NCBI GenBank assembly: GCA_022376515.1
Contig: WTXI01000603.1
Span: 1 to 11,937, forward strand
Direction of reading: 5' to 3'
Origin: Lactifluus volemus
Taxonomy: Eukaryota; Basidiomycota; Agaricomycetes; Russulales; Russulaceae
Length of the DNA stretch: 11,937 nt
Both the position numbers and the translations under genes were made by a program. Positions 1 through 8,994 of the stretch are shown here, in pieces. The number at the start of each line of letters is the position of its first letter. Position 1 is the first letter of the stretch. The notes beneath the pieces were generated by a model. It had not been told where the DNA came from. It searched no databases and was given only the letters and a program-made list of their open reading frames with translations.

Positions 1-2745
1 CGGGAGGTAACTCTTGTACGTGCATTTTCCCATGTTCTTAGATCTCGTGTTGACAGTGATCATAGCATCTGCGCCCACGGCAATACCGCTTGGCATTGCT
101 GGCGTCATTGTCACAAGCGTAATTACGTGTTGACAACGGCTATCATGCTAACGGCTTGAATTTTTACATCTTACGACGAACATGACGCATCTACGATTGA
201 CTCGTGGCCCAACCGTGTGGTCCGTCATTATTTTCTTTTGCTTATCGGTGTATTGGGACTATCGTGCACGGAATCGTAATATTGTTGGTGGACCTTTGCT
301 ATCCTTACATTTGATTTGGCGTCAAAGTCGAGCCATTTAGTGATCGATTGGAGGAATTCCTTTTGGATGACCATGGTCAATATATTCGTCATTTATTAAT
401 GTATAGAGAGGTCTAGGCTTGTGTTTTGACTCGAGTCTTGTAGGGGGAGGGAGCAGTGAATTGAATTCCTTATGAATGTCTGGAGTCTAGTTCTCGACTG
501 CCGTTATGTGCATGCGGCAGCCACGTTTCAATTTGTCCGATCGGCGCAAGACAAGGCAGTCGAGTTTTCAACCTACTTTTTGCCTTTCGGATTTCTTTTA
601 TTTGAGTAAGCGTATTAATAGCACATCTATTTACATCGACTCTGACACAGCCTGAAGGATCCTAGAAAGTAACCTTCGAAGCTTTTCCGTGTACATCCCA
701 AAATCCGAACTGGACTGACGAGTTCACGGCGCCTTTTTATTGAAGTTGGCGGCTGTGCGTTCTACACTGCACATCGCACCGCATCAAGTTGTCGAACCTA
801 CACCCTATTGGTGCGACAACTGTTGTCATGTAGAGCATCATGATTTGCAAGGGCCAGATCTAGAGCTAGTCCTCCTGTCGCAGGATGATTCCCTGCAAGC
901 CTCACTTGTTCTAGGTCGAGCAGGGACTTTTTTTTTTTTGGAATTATCACGGCCGTAATGACAGTAGCCGTGAATTCGTGAACTTGAAGTTGTACACTTT
1001 TCGTTCTCAGGCCTTTTCTCTCATCTCTAGGAGGTACCCCCCCATTCGTGCAACAGGCACGGTGCTCCTCGCTCGGTATTGATAAGAACATCGACCCTCG
1101 GCGCCCACCACAAGCTGTAGAAACGTTGTATAAACGACGAGTCTCTTCATTGGGCCGCCATTTTACGAATAGGCCATGACCCGGGTCATTGCTCTGCCCC
1201 TTGTATAGTAAATCTCATACCTCTTTCGTCTCTCGCTTCGCTTTCCTCACCCATCCCTACCGTACTGTCTTCAGCAGCGTTCTCACAACATCCTGGGCTT
1301 GTCGGTGCGATACTACAGTACTAACTTTAGATCGCACACCAAGCTGCACTGCTGCGACGCCATCTCAGCCGCGACCGGCTGTTACACCTCGGAACCCCAA
1401 GCTGTGCCACCTTCTTGTCCCGCTTCTATTATAAGTGAGATTCTGTTGTTCTTTTCCCTTTTTGATCTTTAGCTTGTTCTCGACGCTTCTTGTCCACTCT
1501 CGTGACCCCCTTTGTCTGATAGATATGCCAGTGGTAATCTCGCCGCGGACAACTACTACGTACCGCATCCAGGCTTCTACTCCAACTTTATTTTTAGTTT
1601 TTCCTTTGTTTCATCTCCCACTCTCAGAGGGAGCGCGAGTATTCGCGTACAAGCACGGACTTGATTGCCCTTTTTTTTTCTACTCCTAACAGTCCTATGA
1701 CTTTTCGGTTTTGCGCTGCTCCCGCGTCGGCTACTCACTGGCTCGACTTAATACCAAGGGCCACATTTTCCTTCTCTTACTCTTCCTCACCTCCGACTCG
1801 CACTACTCACATCCTTTTTTTTTTGCAAAGTTTGGGTCTGTGCAGATCATAGGACGATTACATCGGCCCCCGTACGGCACATTTCGACTACTCGGTCCTG
1901 TTTACGCGCAGCTAAAGCCTCTTGGTCCGTGCAATAGTAAGATGACGAAACATTTCCTCTCTTGTTTGAAATCCTTCTCACATTTGTCTTTTTAAGTCCT
2001 GGAAAGCTCGTTCGTCTTCGCGTCAACGTTACTGTGTCCCAAGTGTCTCGTGTCAGTCGCGCATCTCACCGCTGTCATCTCAGGCTGTCTTGGGCCTCGA
2101 AATACCCTCACCTCCCTCTCTCAATCGTCATCGCTCCACCATCTGGCACTTTGCGACGCACGCACATCGTCCTAGCCAGGTTTTTCCAAATTGCGATGAC
2201 TATTTCGACCCTAGAGCGCAGCCGCCAAATGCCTCCTACGACGCTCTGGCAAAACCAGATGATCCCGTCACACCAAAAGAGTCCAGATTTTACTGAGATT
2301 GCCTCGATGCGGCGTCAGGTCGTGGACGCATTGACCGTCATCCCTCCGGTGCGTGTGTTTGGGATAGCGTGCGGCACGCCACCACTTCTCATTTCGATTC
2401 CTTTACGTCATGCCAATGTGTGAGAGTGAGATGTGTATCTAATTTTCAAAAGCGCCAACAAGAATTATGCGACTGTTTTCCATTGGCTCCCTACTACAGT
2501 ACTTTCCACGTTACGGATGTCATCATCTACACAGACAAATCGCAAAAACAACTACAGCTCGATTAGGTAGGGCTGATCATAAATCATCTAGAATAAACTC
2601 ATTCCAAAACAAAGCAGTAGAAAAATGAGGACAATCGTCAATCTCTCTAACATGACACGCTCCCCAAGACAAGCTTCAGCAACAAAGCAGGTTACCACCA
2701 ACAGAGCTGGCATTTCCTAGATGAAATTTCCTAATTATCATAGCC
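1..2745. other. Gene-poor 5' region
   Basis: No reading frame here resembles a protein that I recognise, and none shows a convincing splice structure. Frames of 60-150 codons (for example 1962-2423 + and 798-1091 -) look random in composition. From about 1435 to 1840 the + strand is rich in C/T runs, as in fungal promoters and leaders. A T run lies at 928-939. A short gene with small exons could be missed. Confidence 0.5.
787..827. repeat. Three GTTGTC/GACAAC motifs forming nested palindromes
   Basis: AGTTGTCG (787-794) pairs with CGACAACT (814-821), and the second motif is half of a perfect 13-bp palindrome GACAACTGTTGTC (815-827). Possible protein-binding site or chance; no gene is tied to it. 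Confidence 0.4.
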
Positions 2746-2758
2746 TGACTCTGAGTCA
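2746..2758. promoter_or_regulatory. TGACTC/GAGTCA palindrome (bZIP-type site)
   Basis: A 13-bp perfect palindrome with a one-base centre, TGACTCTGAGTCA. Each half resembles the fungal Gcn4/AP-1 site TGASTCA, and the right half is an exact TGAGTCA. It sits about 350 bp upstream of the NLR start. Single-site matches occur by chance, so regulation is a guess. Confidence 0.3.
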
Positions 2759-3000
2759 AGTCGACACTCGCGACATATATTCAACCTCTATAAGGGCGAG
2801 GCCTGAATGGCCTGACAGTCCAGAGCGTAGCTATACAGATATTAGGCAAGAAAAAAATAGATAGCCCTTGAGAGGTTCCCTGCTTCAGTTCCTCTCCCAC
2901 TGAACTATTCTAAACCTGCACCACTGGCAAGCTCGACAGTTTCCCAGCCACTGGCACCGTTTCTGTGTCCCTTGTTGCTAGCGCTGACAAACCGGATAAG

Positions 3001-3032
3001 TATATTTTAATCTCAGCTTCTTACTCCGATCT
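3001..3032 (+). promoter_or_regulatory. Probable NLR core promoter (TATA-like plus pyrimidine tract)
   Basis: TATATTTTAA at 3001-3010 is followed by a C/T-rich stretch at 3011-3032, a usual fungal initiation context, about 80-110 nt before ATG 3111. A second TATA-like element (CTATAAGGG) lies near 2790. Position and composition only; no direct evidence of transcription start. Confidence 0.4.
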
Positions 3033-3110
3033 ACATGGCTCTCGGAGAGCAAAACAAAGTCGATAGCCGCCCTTGGATCATCGATCATCGATCAGCGCTC
3101 AAAACCGAGC

Positions 3111-6100
3111 ATGGTCCAGCTCGAAGTGACTGGTGAGTATTTCAGTGATGCCCCTCTGATAATTACTGAAATATGGACTTCTGTCAGTCCTCAGGGCGGA
3201 CAATCTCGCCCTGCCACCAAAAGAAGGACGGTTTTATGTCACTGTGACAAGTGGGGAGAAAATATGGCAGACACGATCTATCCAAAGCGTGAATCAGCAC
3301 GTGGAGTGGAATGAGAAAGTTGACGCATTGTGAGAAATGGCGTATTTGCACTCTAATGTCCAACTGAGACTCCTGCAGTGCTTTCCAACCACTCTCCCAC
3401 ATTACAGTATCTCTTTATGTGAAGAGGTCTGTGCGGAGAGACATCCTTCTCGGACAACAGGAGATAACCTGTGAAGCCCGACGCGGTTCGTCTATTTCTT
3501 CGAATGTTTACTCATGCATCTGGTTAAGCGTCATCATGATACTTGTAGAAATGGAAATCGATTTCACCAGCGCTGATGGACATGGTAGACAATCGACTCA
3601 GTTGTCTGCACTCTTGGTGATCACCATAGAAAGTTCCTCTCTAACTGCGGCAGTCGATCCCTCGAATCCTGCAACAACAGAACTGGACGATCCGGCGGGT
3701 GCTGTACGGCCTACTATCCAATCCAGCAGGCAACCCACGGCAGTTACCGCCCGCCTATCTCCTTTATCTCAGACACAAGACCTTTCGACTGAGGGCGGTA
3801 CTCCTGTGGGACCCAGCCAAGATGAGATGTCACGTACGCTCAGTCGTGCTGAGGAAGTGGTGGAAGGCATCGATGCGATAAAAGCATGGAAGGGTGCCAC
3901 TGATGTTGTCAAGCAAGTTATTGACACTATCGGCCCAATCGCTGATGTATGACTAACATTGTGATGGTTCATTCCTCGTAAAAGTTAACTTCTGCTGTTC
4001 AGTTGTTCCCCCATGCAAACTTAGCATGGAAATTGCTCTCAAAGATTCCTGAGGTGTGTCTCTGTGCTCTTTCGGGGGTTGTGGAATATTCAATCTTTTT
4101 TTTCGCCTGCCGCCAGATTGTTACTCCAGTTGAAGCGTGACGAAAACATCAGAACACTACTTCAGGCAATACGGGATGCGTTTGATTTTTCCAGAAAGGC
4201 GGATGTTTTGAGAAACATGGACCCAGAATCTACACAGCCAAAAATTCTGGATGAGATGCTGGAGTGTGTCTCGGAATGTACCATATTTATCATATCGTAT
4301 GCGCAGGATGTGCAATTCGGTACGTCGTCTTAGCCTCTCAATGGTCATTCATCACAAATATTTTGGTTTCCAGGAAAGCGGATGTTGAAGAGTATCGTCG
4401 GCCAAGTTGACGAAAAAATTGATCAGCACCGTAGGAACCTCGCTCGACTGCGAGATAATTTCCTCGCAGGTACTACTGTTATCGCCGGGGCTGCTGTGTT
4501 GGAATTTGGTACGTAATCCCGATGGCCATCGAATCGTCGACCTGATGAATGGACCAAAGAGTTGGACGCAAGAATCAGAGGATTGCCTTGTAAGGGAGCT
4601 TGGCGATTTGGCGATGAGAGGCGTTGTCTTCCAGGCACACGAGAAGATTTTTTGGACCATATCAAGAACTGGGTCGTGAATCGTGAATCTCAACGTGGAC
4701 TCGTGCTCCTCGGTCAGGCCGGCACAGGAAAGTCATCGATTGCACACGAAGTCGCACGCCGCTTCGAAAACAAGCATCTCGGCTCTTACTTCGCTTTTTT
4801 ACGGAAAGAGGGTTCCAAAGATGAAGCTTACCAACTCTTCACGACGCTTGCTCGCGATCTGTCTGATCGCCATCTCCCTTTCAAACTAGCCCTCGGGAGG
4901 GTACTGAAGAACGATCCGTCTCTTCGTAGTACTCGACATTATCGCGCACTTTTTGAATCCCTCCTCCTTGAACCAGTCAAGACCCTTCAGCTTAGCGACC
5001 CAATCCTTATCGTAATTGATGCATTGGATGAAAGTGGTGATGCGATCGGCCAAAACGGGTTACACAAATTTCTTGCCGAACATCTCTTCAAGTTTCCATC
5101 GAATTTCCGCATCTTCATCACCGCGAGGCCGGAGAACGGTATCGAACATGTGTTTGGTAACGCGTTGTCCGTACGAACCCTCTATATGAATGATCACAAA
5201 CTGGCTGCGAAGACGGAGCAAGATATCGGCTTATATCTCCGGAGCGAACTACACTCGGACTTGTTCAAACAACATGGTGTCAAACTCGCAAAGGCGGCGG
5301 AAGGCCTGTTTCAGTGGGCAGCCGTTGCATGCAGGTTAATAAACAGTCCTCCTCCCAGCTTTGGTTTTAGCAGGAGACAGGTCATACAGTGTCTGTTGGG
5401 ATTGGGACACTCTCGAGATCGCGATCGACAGGATCCATTAGACCAGCTGTACAGAGAAGTTCTGGAACTGTACTTCAAACCGGTTGCAGCACAGGCTCTA
5501 TTTCGGTCTGTGATGGGACAGCTTTTCGCTGCGATCGTGCCGCTTTCCATCCGTTCTTTGACTATTCTGCGACAACACGCACCCAAGGTTGACCCCGAGG
5601 ACCCGGACCCCGAGGATTCTGATTGTGTTGTCGAAATGCTCCGCCACCTTGGCTCACTGCTCAGTAACGTGACCTCATCCGATCATACCCTCCCCATCCT
5701 CCCTCTTCACACCTCCTTCCGTGACTTTCTGGCCGATGAGAAGAGTGGGATATTTCACATCGACCTTGGCAAGGCTCACCATCAACTTGCACATTCCTGT
5801 CTTGGATTAATGCTCAATAACCTCAAGTTCAATATTTGCAAACTCGAATCATCATACCTTGCCAACAAGGATCTCCCAGACCTTGAATCTCGAATTTCCA
5901 AATATATTCCACCTGCTCTATCGTATGCCTGTATGTTCTGGGGCGATCATTTAGAACGTCTTGATATCGAACAGGACCTCTTTCCAAAACTTCGATCGTT
6001 GTTCGAGACAAGGTTCCTTTTTTTGCTGGAAGTGCTTAGCATCAAGAACAGTGTCGGTCTTGCGTCACGAGCATTGACATCTCTGAACACATGGTTGCGG

Positions 6101-8541
6101 TCTGACCAGCGGAAGGTGGGCGCATATTATCATGTTATACGACATGTAGTGACTATTGGAAAAAATTGCAGCAGTCTTCGCAATTCGAGGGTCAGCATCT
6201 GTTAGAATTAGTGAATGATGCATTCACTTTCGTGCGGTATTTCGGGATGGCGATATCAAGAAGCGTTCCACATATATATATATCTGCTCTCCCTTTTGCA
6301 CCATCTTCTTCCCGCATTGTTGAGAACCACCGTCACCTATTCTCCCACACATTATTTTTGAGACGCGGACAGTTGTCCGATTGGCCAGCATTGGAGATGA
6401 CGATTAAAGCACACGACGCACCAGTCGAGTCTGTTGTATTCTCGCCAGACGGGCAGCGGATCGCATCAGCCTCGCGAGATCACACGATTCGTGTGTGGGA
6501 TGCTACAACAGGGGAAATTGTAGCTGGCCCATTTACTGGACATACCGGTTCCGTCCACTCTGTTGCATTCTCGCCAGATGGGAAGCATATCGCGTCTGCC
6601 TCGCGAGATTGCACAGTTCGCCTGTGGGATGCCGCAGCAGGAGAGGTCGTAGCGGATCCGTTTACTGGGCACACGGGTTCGGTCAGATGTGTTGTATTCT
6701 CGCCGGACGGTCTGCGGATTTCCTCAGCCTCGGATGACCACACGATCCGTGTTTGGGATGTTGCAACAGAAAAGGTCGTAGCGGGCCCCTTTACTGGACA
6801 CACCGATGAAGTCCACTCTGTTGCATTCTCACCAGATGGGAAATGCATCGCCTCGACATCGCAAGATTGCACGATTCGCATGTGGGATGCCGCAACGGGA
6901 GATGTCGTAGCGACCCCGTTTACAGGACACACTAAACTGGTCAGGTGTGTTGCATTCTCACCCGACGGGAAGCACATCGCGTCGTCCTCGGAGGATCGCA
7001 CGATTCGTGTGTGGGATTCCGCAACAGGACAGGTCGTAGCAGGCCCATTTACTGGACACAACGGTTCCATATTCTCTATTGCATTCTCACCGGACGGACA
7101 GCACATTATCTCGGCCTCGCTCGATCGCACAGTTCGCGTTTGGGATTCTGCAACAGGAAATATCGTGGCGGGTCCATTTACTGGACATACCGCTTCGGTT
7201 TTTTCGGTTGCATTCTCGAAAGATGGGCAGCGGATTGCCTCGGCCTCTTACGACCATACGGTTTGCGTGTGGGATGCCAGCAAAGGACAAGCCGCGAGCT
7301 CTTTTACTGGACACACCCAATCAATATTTTCTGTTGCCTTCTCACAGGATGGGCAGCGGATAGCCTCGGCCTCTGCAGATCGCGCGATATATGTTTGGGA
7401 TGCCGCAACAGGAGAGGTCAAAGCAGGTCCATTTACTGGTCATACCGATTGGGTCGTCTGTGTTAAATTCTCGCCTGACGGGCGGCGGATCGTCTCCGCC
7501 TCGCGAGATCGCACAATTCGCGTGTGGGATGCCACGACAGGAAATACTGAGGCGGGCCCGTTTACTGGACATACTGGTATAGTCTACTCTGTTTCATACT
7601 CGCCGTGCGGACAACGCATCGCCTCGGCCTCGGGAGATTGCACGGTTCGTGTGTGGGATGCAACAACGGGAGAGGCTGTAGTGGGCCCATTTACTGGACA
7701 CACTAATGTGGTCTGCTCTATTGCATTCTCGCCAGACGGAAAGCGCATCGCGTCGGCCTCGGAAGACTGCACGATTCGAGTATGGGATGCTGCGACAGGA
7801 GAGGTTGTAGCGGGCCCGTTTATTGGCCACACTGAGTGTGTCTCATCTGTTGCATTCTCACCGGACGGACAACGAATCGCCTCAGCCTCGAACGATCTCA
7901 CGATTCGTGTGTGGGATTCTGTGACAGGACGACAAGTACTAGCCCCGCTTACTGGACACGGGGATCTTGTCTGTCGTGTTGCATTCTCGCCGGACGGGCG
8001 GTGCATTGCATCGGCCTCGGATGATCGCACGATTCGCTTGTGGGATTCTGCAACAGGGAGGGCCGCTGCGGGGCCATTTATTGGACACACTGAATGGGTC
8101 AACTCGGTTGCATTCTCACCCAATGGGCAACGGATCGTTTCAGCCTCAGGAGATTGCACGATTCGCATGTGGGATGCCACAACAGGACAGAATGTTGTGA
8201 GCTCATCTACCGGGCACACCCCATTGACCAACCCTGGTGCGTCCTTTTCTGATGGGCCTATCACCTCAGCCTTACGAGATCACACGACTCGTGTAGACAA
8301 TCGCAGCGCAGAAGATATTGAGAAAGATCATTTTATGGACAAGTTCCCGATCAATGGTGATGGGTGGATGTATGGGGAAGATGATGAACTCCTTTTGTGG
8401 ATCCCCCCCATTCACCGGCCATATCTTCATAAAGCTAAGACAGTCTGGGTAGCGGGAAAAGATAGAACAGAGGTAGATCTCTCAAGCTTTGTGCATGGAT
8501 TAAATTGGGCTATGGTGTACATTCACGGTTCATCTAACTAA
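3111..8541 (+). CDS. Fungal NLR: C2-like - NACHT - 14xWD40 protein, nine exons
   Basis: Probable STAND-class intracellular immune or non-self-recognition receptor. Exons by inspection: 3111-3132, 3188-3329, 3379-3485, 3549-3946, 4003-4055, 4117-4319, 4374-4508, 4560-6115, 6172-8541; they join in frame to 1661 residues. Seen: a C2-like N-terminus (MVQLEVTVLRADNL start; later VEWNEKVDAF), a helical linker containing ILDEMLECVSEC, the CLPGTRE motif just before NACHT, Walker A GQAGTGKS (405-412), Walker B VIDALDES (505-512), TARPE (541-545), 14 WD40 repeats (953-1553) and a C-terminal cap containing GEDDELLLWIPP. ATG 3111 was chosen because it opens directly into the C2 strand and precedes a consensus donor. 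The order matches a common basidiomycete NLR class, known to me from memory and not from a search. The family ligand and cell-death role are inferred. The exact splice sites of introns 3 and 7 are the least certain parts. Confidence 0.93.
3133..3187 (+). other. NLR intron 1 (55 nt)
   Basis: Donor GTGAGT, acceptor TCAG, branch-like TACTGA inside. It interrupts codon 8 (phase 1) and its removal restores the C2 reading frame MVQLEVTVLRADNL. Exon 1 is only 22 nt. Confidence 0.88.
3330..3378 (+). other. NLR intron 2 (49 nt)
   Basis: Donor GTGAGA, acceptor GCAG, CTGAG branch-like element. Phase 2. Without removal the frame stops at once after VDAL; with removal it continues VDAFAFQPLSHITVSLYV. Confidence 0.9.
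3486..3548 (+). other. NLR intron 3, probable (63 nt, stop-free)
   Basis: Donor GTTCGT, acceptor TGTAG, phase 1. The length is a multiple of three and there is no stop, so an unspliced reading also stays open and would add 21 residues with a hydrophobic core (WLSVIMILV). Splicing is preferred because the inserted text does not fit a C2 strand order. This is the least certain intron. Confidence 0.6.
3947..4002 (+). other. NLR intron 4 (56 nt)
   Basis: Donor GTATGA, acceptor TTCAG, with ACTAAC and TTAACT branch-like elements. Phase 0. Removal joins IGPIAD to LFPHANLAWKLLSKIPE. Confidence 0.88.
4056..4116 (+). other. NLR intron 5 (61 nt)
   Basis: Donor GTGTCT, acceptor GCCAG after a T-rich tract. 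Joins KIPEV to LLLQLKRDENIR. An alternative pair (donor 4054, acceptor ending 4129) also keeps frame but removes four residues; the first fits the family pattern better. Confidence 0.75.
4320..4373 (+). other. NLR intron 6 (54 nt)
   Basis: Donor GTACGT, acceptor TTCCAG, CTCAAT branch-like element. Phase 1. Removal joins AQDVQFG to KRMLKSIVGQVDEKI. Confidence 0.9.
4509..4559 (+). other. NLR intron 7 (51 nt, AAG acceptor)
   Basis: Donor GTACGT, acceptor AAAG, CTGAT branch-like element 16 nt upstream of the acceptor. Phase 1. Exons 7 and 8 are in the same frame and the intron contains the only stop (TAA 4514-4516) between them. The donor is strong; the 3' end could shift to another AG, giving small differences around residues 350-360. 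Confidence 0.7.
4640..5780 (+). other. NACHT NTPase domain of the NLR (exon 8)
   Basis: The nucleotide-binding oligomerisation module. Residues: the CLPGTRE motif opens the region, Walker A GQAGTGKS lies at 4712-4735, and Walker B VIDALDES at 5012-5035 shows the hydrophobic run followed by D..DE typical of NACHT. TARPE at 5120-5134 is the fungal sensor-1-like motif. The downstream text LPLHTSFRDFL (about 5700-5735) is the conserved segment that closes this region in fungal NACHT proteins. All key residues are present, so ATP/GTP binding and hydrolysis competence is expected. The domain boundaries given are approximate. Confidence 0.9.
6116..6171 (+). other. NLR intron 8 (56 nt, tandem acceptor)
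   Basis: Donor GTGGGC, acceptor GCAG followed directly by a second CAG (6172-6174). Phase 0. Removal joins the helical spacer LNTWLRSDQRK to QSSQFEGQHLLEL and then the FVRYFGMAIS...PHIYISALPF segment that precedes the WD40 array. Confidence 0.9.
6412..8214 (+). repeat. Tandem array of 14 WD40 repeats (129-bp unit)
   Basis: Fourteen head-to-tail repeats, each 43 codons from H to the FTG end, except repeat 7 (7186-7311), which is 42 codons. Starts: 6412, 6541, 6670, 6799, 6928, 7057, 7186, 7312, 7441, 7570, 7699, 7828, 7957, 8086. Consensus: HTxxVxxVAFSPDG, then QRIASASxDxTIRVWDA, then TGEVVAGPFTG. Nucleotide identity is high between units, including synonymous sites, which points to recent duplication or ongoing gene conversion. 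Fourteen units are enough for two seven-bladed beta-propellers or one 14-bladed ring. In fungal HNWD-type proteins such arrays are the ligand-recognition region; that role is inferred here. Confidence 0.95.
8215..8541 (+). other. Degenerate 15th WD-like unit and C-terminal cap
   Basis: After repeat 14 the text starts like another unit (HTPLTN, SFSDGPITSALRDHTTRVDN) but lacks the VAF core and the WD pair, and then changes to a non-repeat tail with INGDGWMYGEDDELLLWIPP, HRPYLHKAKTVWVAG and LSSFVHGLNW. The GW...ELLLW(I/V)PP...FVHG pattern recurs at the ends of basidiomycete WD40 proteins in my memory. It probably closes or caps the propeller. The stop TAA is at 8539-8541. Confidence 0.7.
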
Positions 8542-8637
8542 TGTCGCATGTATGGCTATGCAAGTGAGGGGCCTATGCTAGGCCTTTTACGTCCCCTTCT
8601 AGCACCCCTGTACTGTTTTCGTACCTTAGTCCTTTTC

Positions 8638-8643
8638 ATTAAA
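8638..8643 (+). terminator. Possible NLR polyadenylation signal ATTAAA
   Basis: ATTAAA about 97 nt after the NLR stop codon, in a T-rich context. Fungal 3' signals are weakly conserved, so this only suggests where the transcript may end. Confidence 0.25.
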
Positions 8644-8994
8644 AGACCAATTCTTCTAGTTTCCTCTCACATAAGTCACTGGCATGTTGGTGAAAATATA
8701 GTCTATCGAATGGGAGCGGGAATGGTCACGCCGCGGCAAATGAGAAGTGGGGAGGAAGGGAAGCAAGACGATGCCTTCAGACTGGTAAATTGTCCCTAAA
8801 GGTGAATCCATTCAAGTTGGCAGCTGACTGCCAGTGTGCAGACGTTAACCGAGCACACTGACGGCCATGGGAGCCCCAAAAGGGAGCGACTGTTATCGAA
8901 GCAGGGTTTCCCTCGGAGTGTCAGTTGACAATTGGCTGCCGTCCTTAAGCCCCTTCTCATTGTCTCTTGCGGATCCTTCAACAAGCCCTCGAGC

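Larger units (their letters stand above)
3111..3620 (+). other. C2-like N-terminal domain of the NLR (exons 1-4)
   Basis: Spliced residues about 1-115. Beta-strand pattern typical of C2: LEVTVLRADNL, then GRFYVTVTSGEKIWQTRSI, then QHVEWNEKVDAF, then HITVSLYVKR and ILLGQQEI, ending near ALLVITIES. The WNE motif after the second strand pair and the LYVKR...DILLG stretch are hallmarks of C2 domains that start many basidiomycete NACHT-WD40 proteins. Classical C2 domains bind calcium and membranes through loop aspartates; here the usual DPY motif is GRFY and the third loop is KRSVRRD, so most acidic ligands seem absent. A calcium-independent membrane or protein interaction role is an inference. 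Confidence 0.75.

Noticed and set aside
46..135. Direct repeat CGTGTTGACA at 46 and 126
   Set aside because: Ten-base repeat with no extension; chance level.
798..1091. 97-codon frame on the minus strand
   Set aside because: It passes through the T run at 928-939 (read as a lysine run) and resembles nothing known to me.
1962..2423. 153-codon frame on + as a possible gene
   Set aside because: No recognisable motif, unusual composition and no supporting promoter or splice structure; an overlapping frame at 2090-2296 looks equally plausible, so neither is supported.
3035..3110. ATG 3035 as the true NLR start
   Set aside because: It is out of frame with the C2 domain and there is no usable donor between it and ATG 3111 to join them.
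6480..7130. 216-codon open frame on the minus strand inside the WD40 array
   Set aside because: It is antisense to the repeats and repetitive with the same period; the repeat unit simply lacks stops in that frame.
7584..8264. 226-codon open frame on the minus strand inside the WD40 array
   Set aside because: Same cause as the other antisense frame: a periodic shadow of the sense repeats.
8548..8799. 83-codon frame just after the NLR stop
   Set aside because: Most likely 3' UTR; no recognisable protein features.
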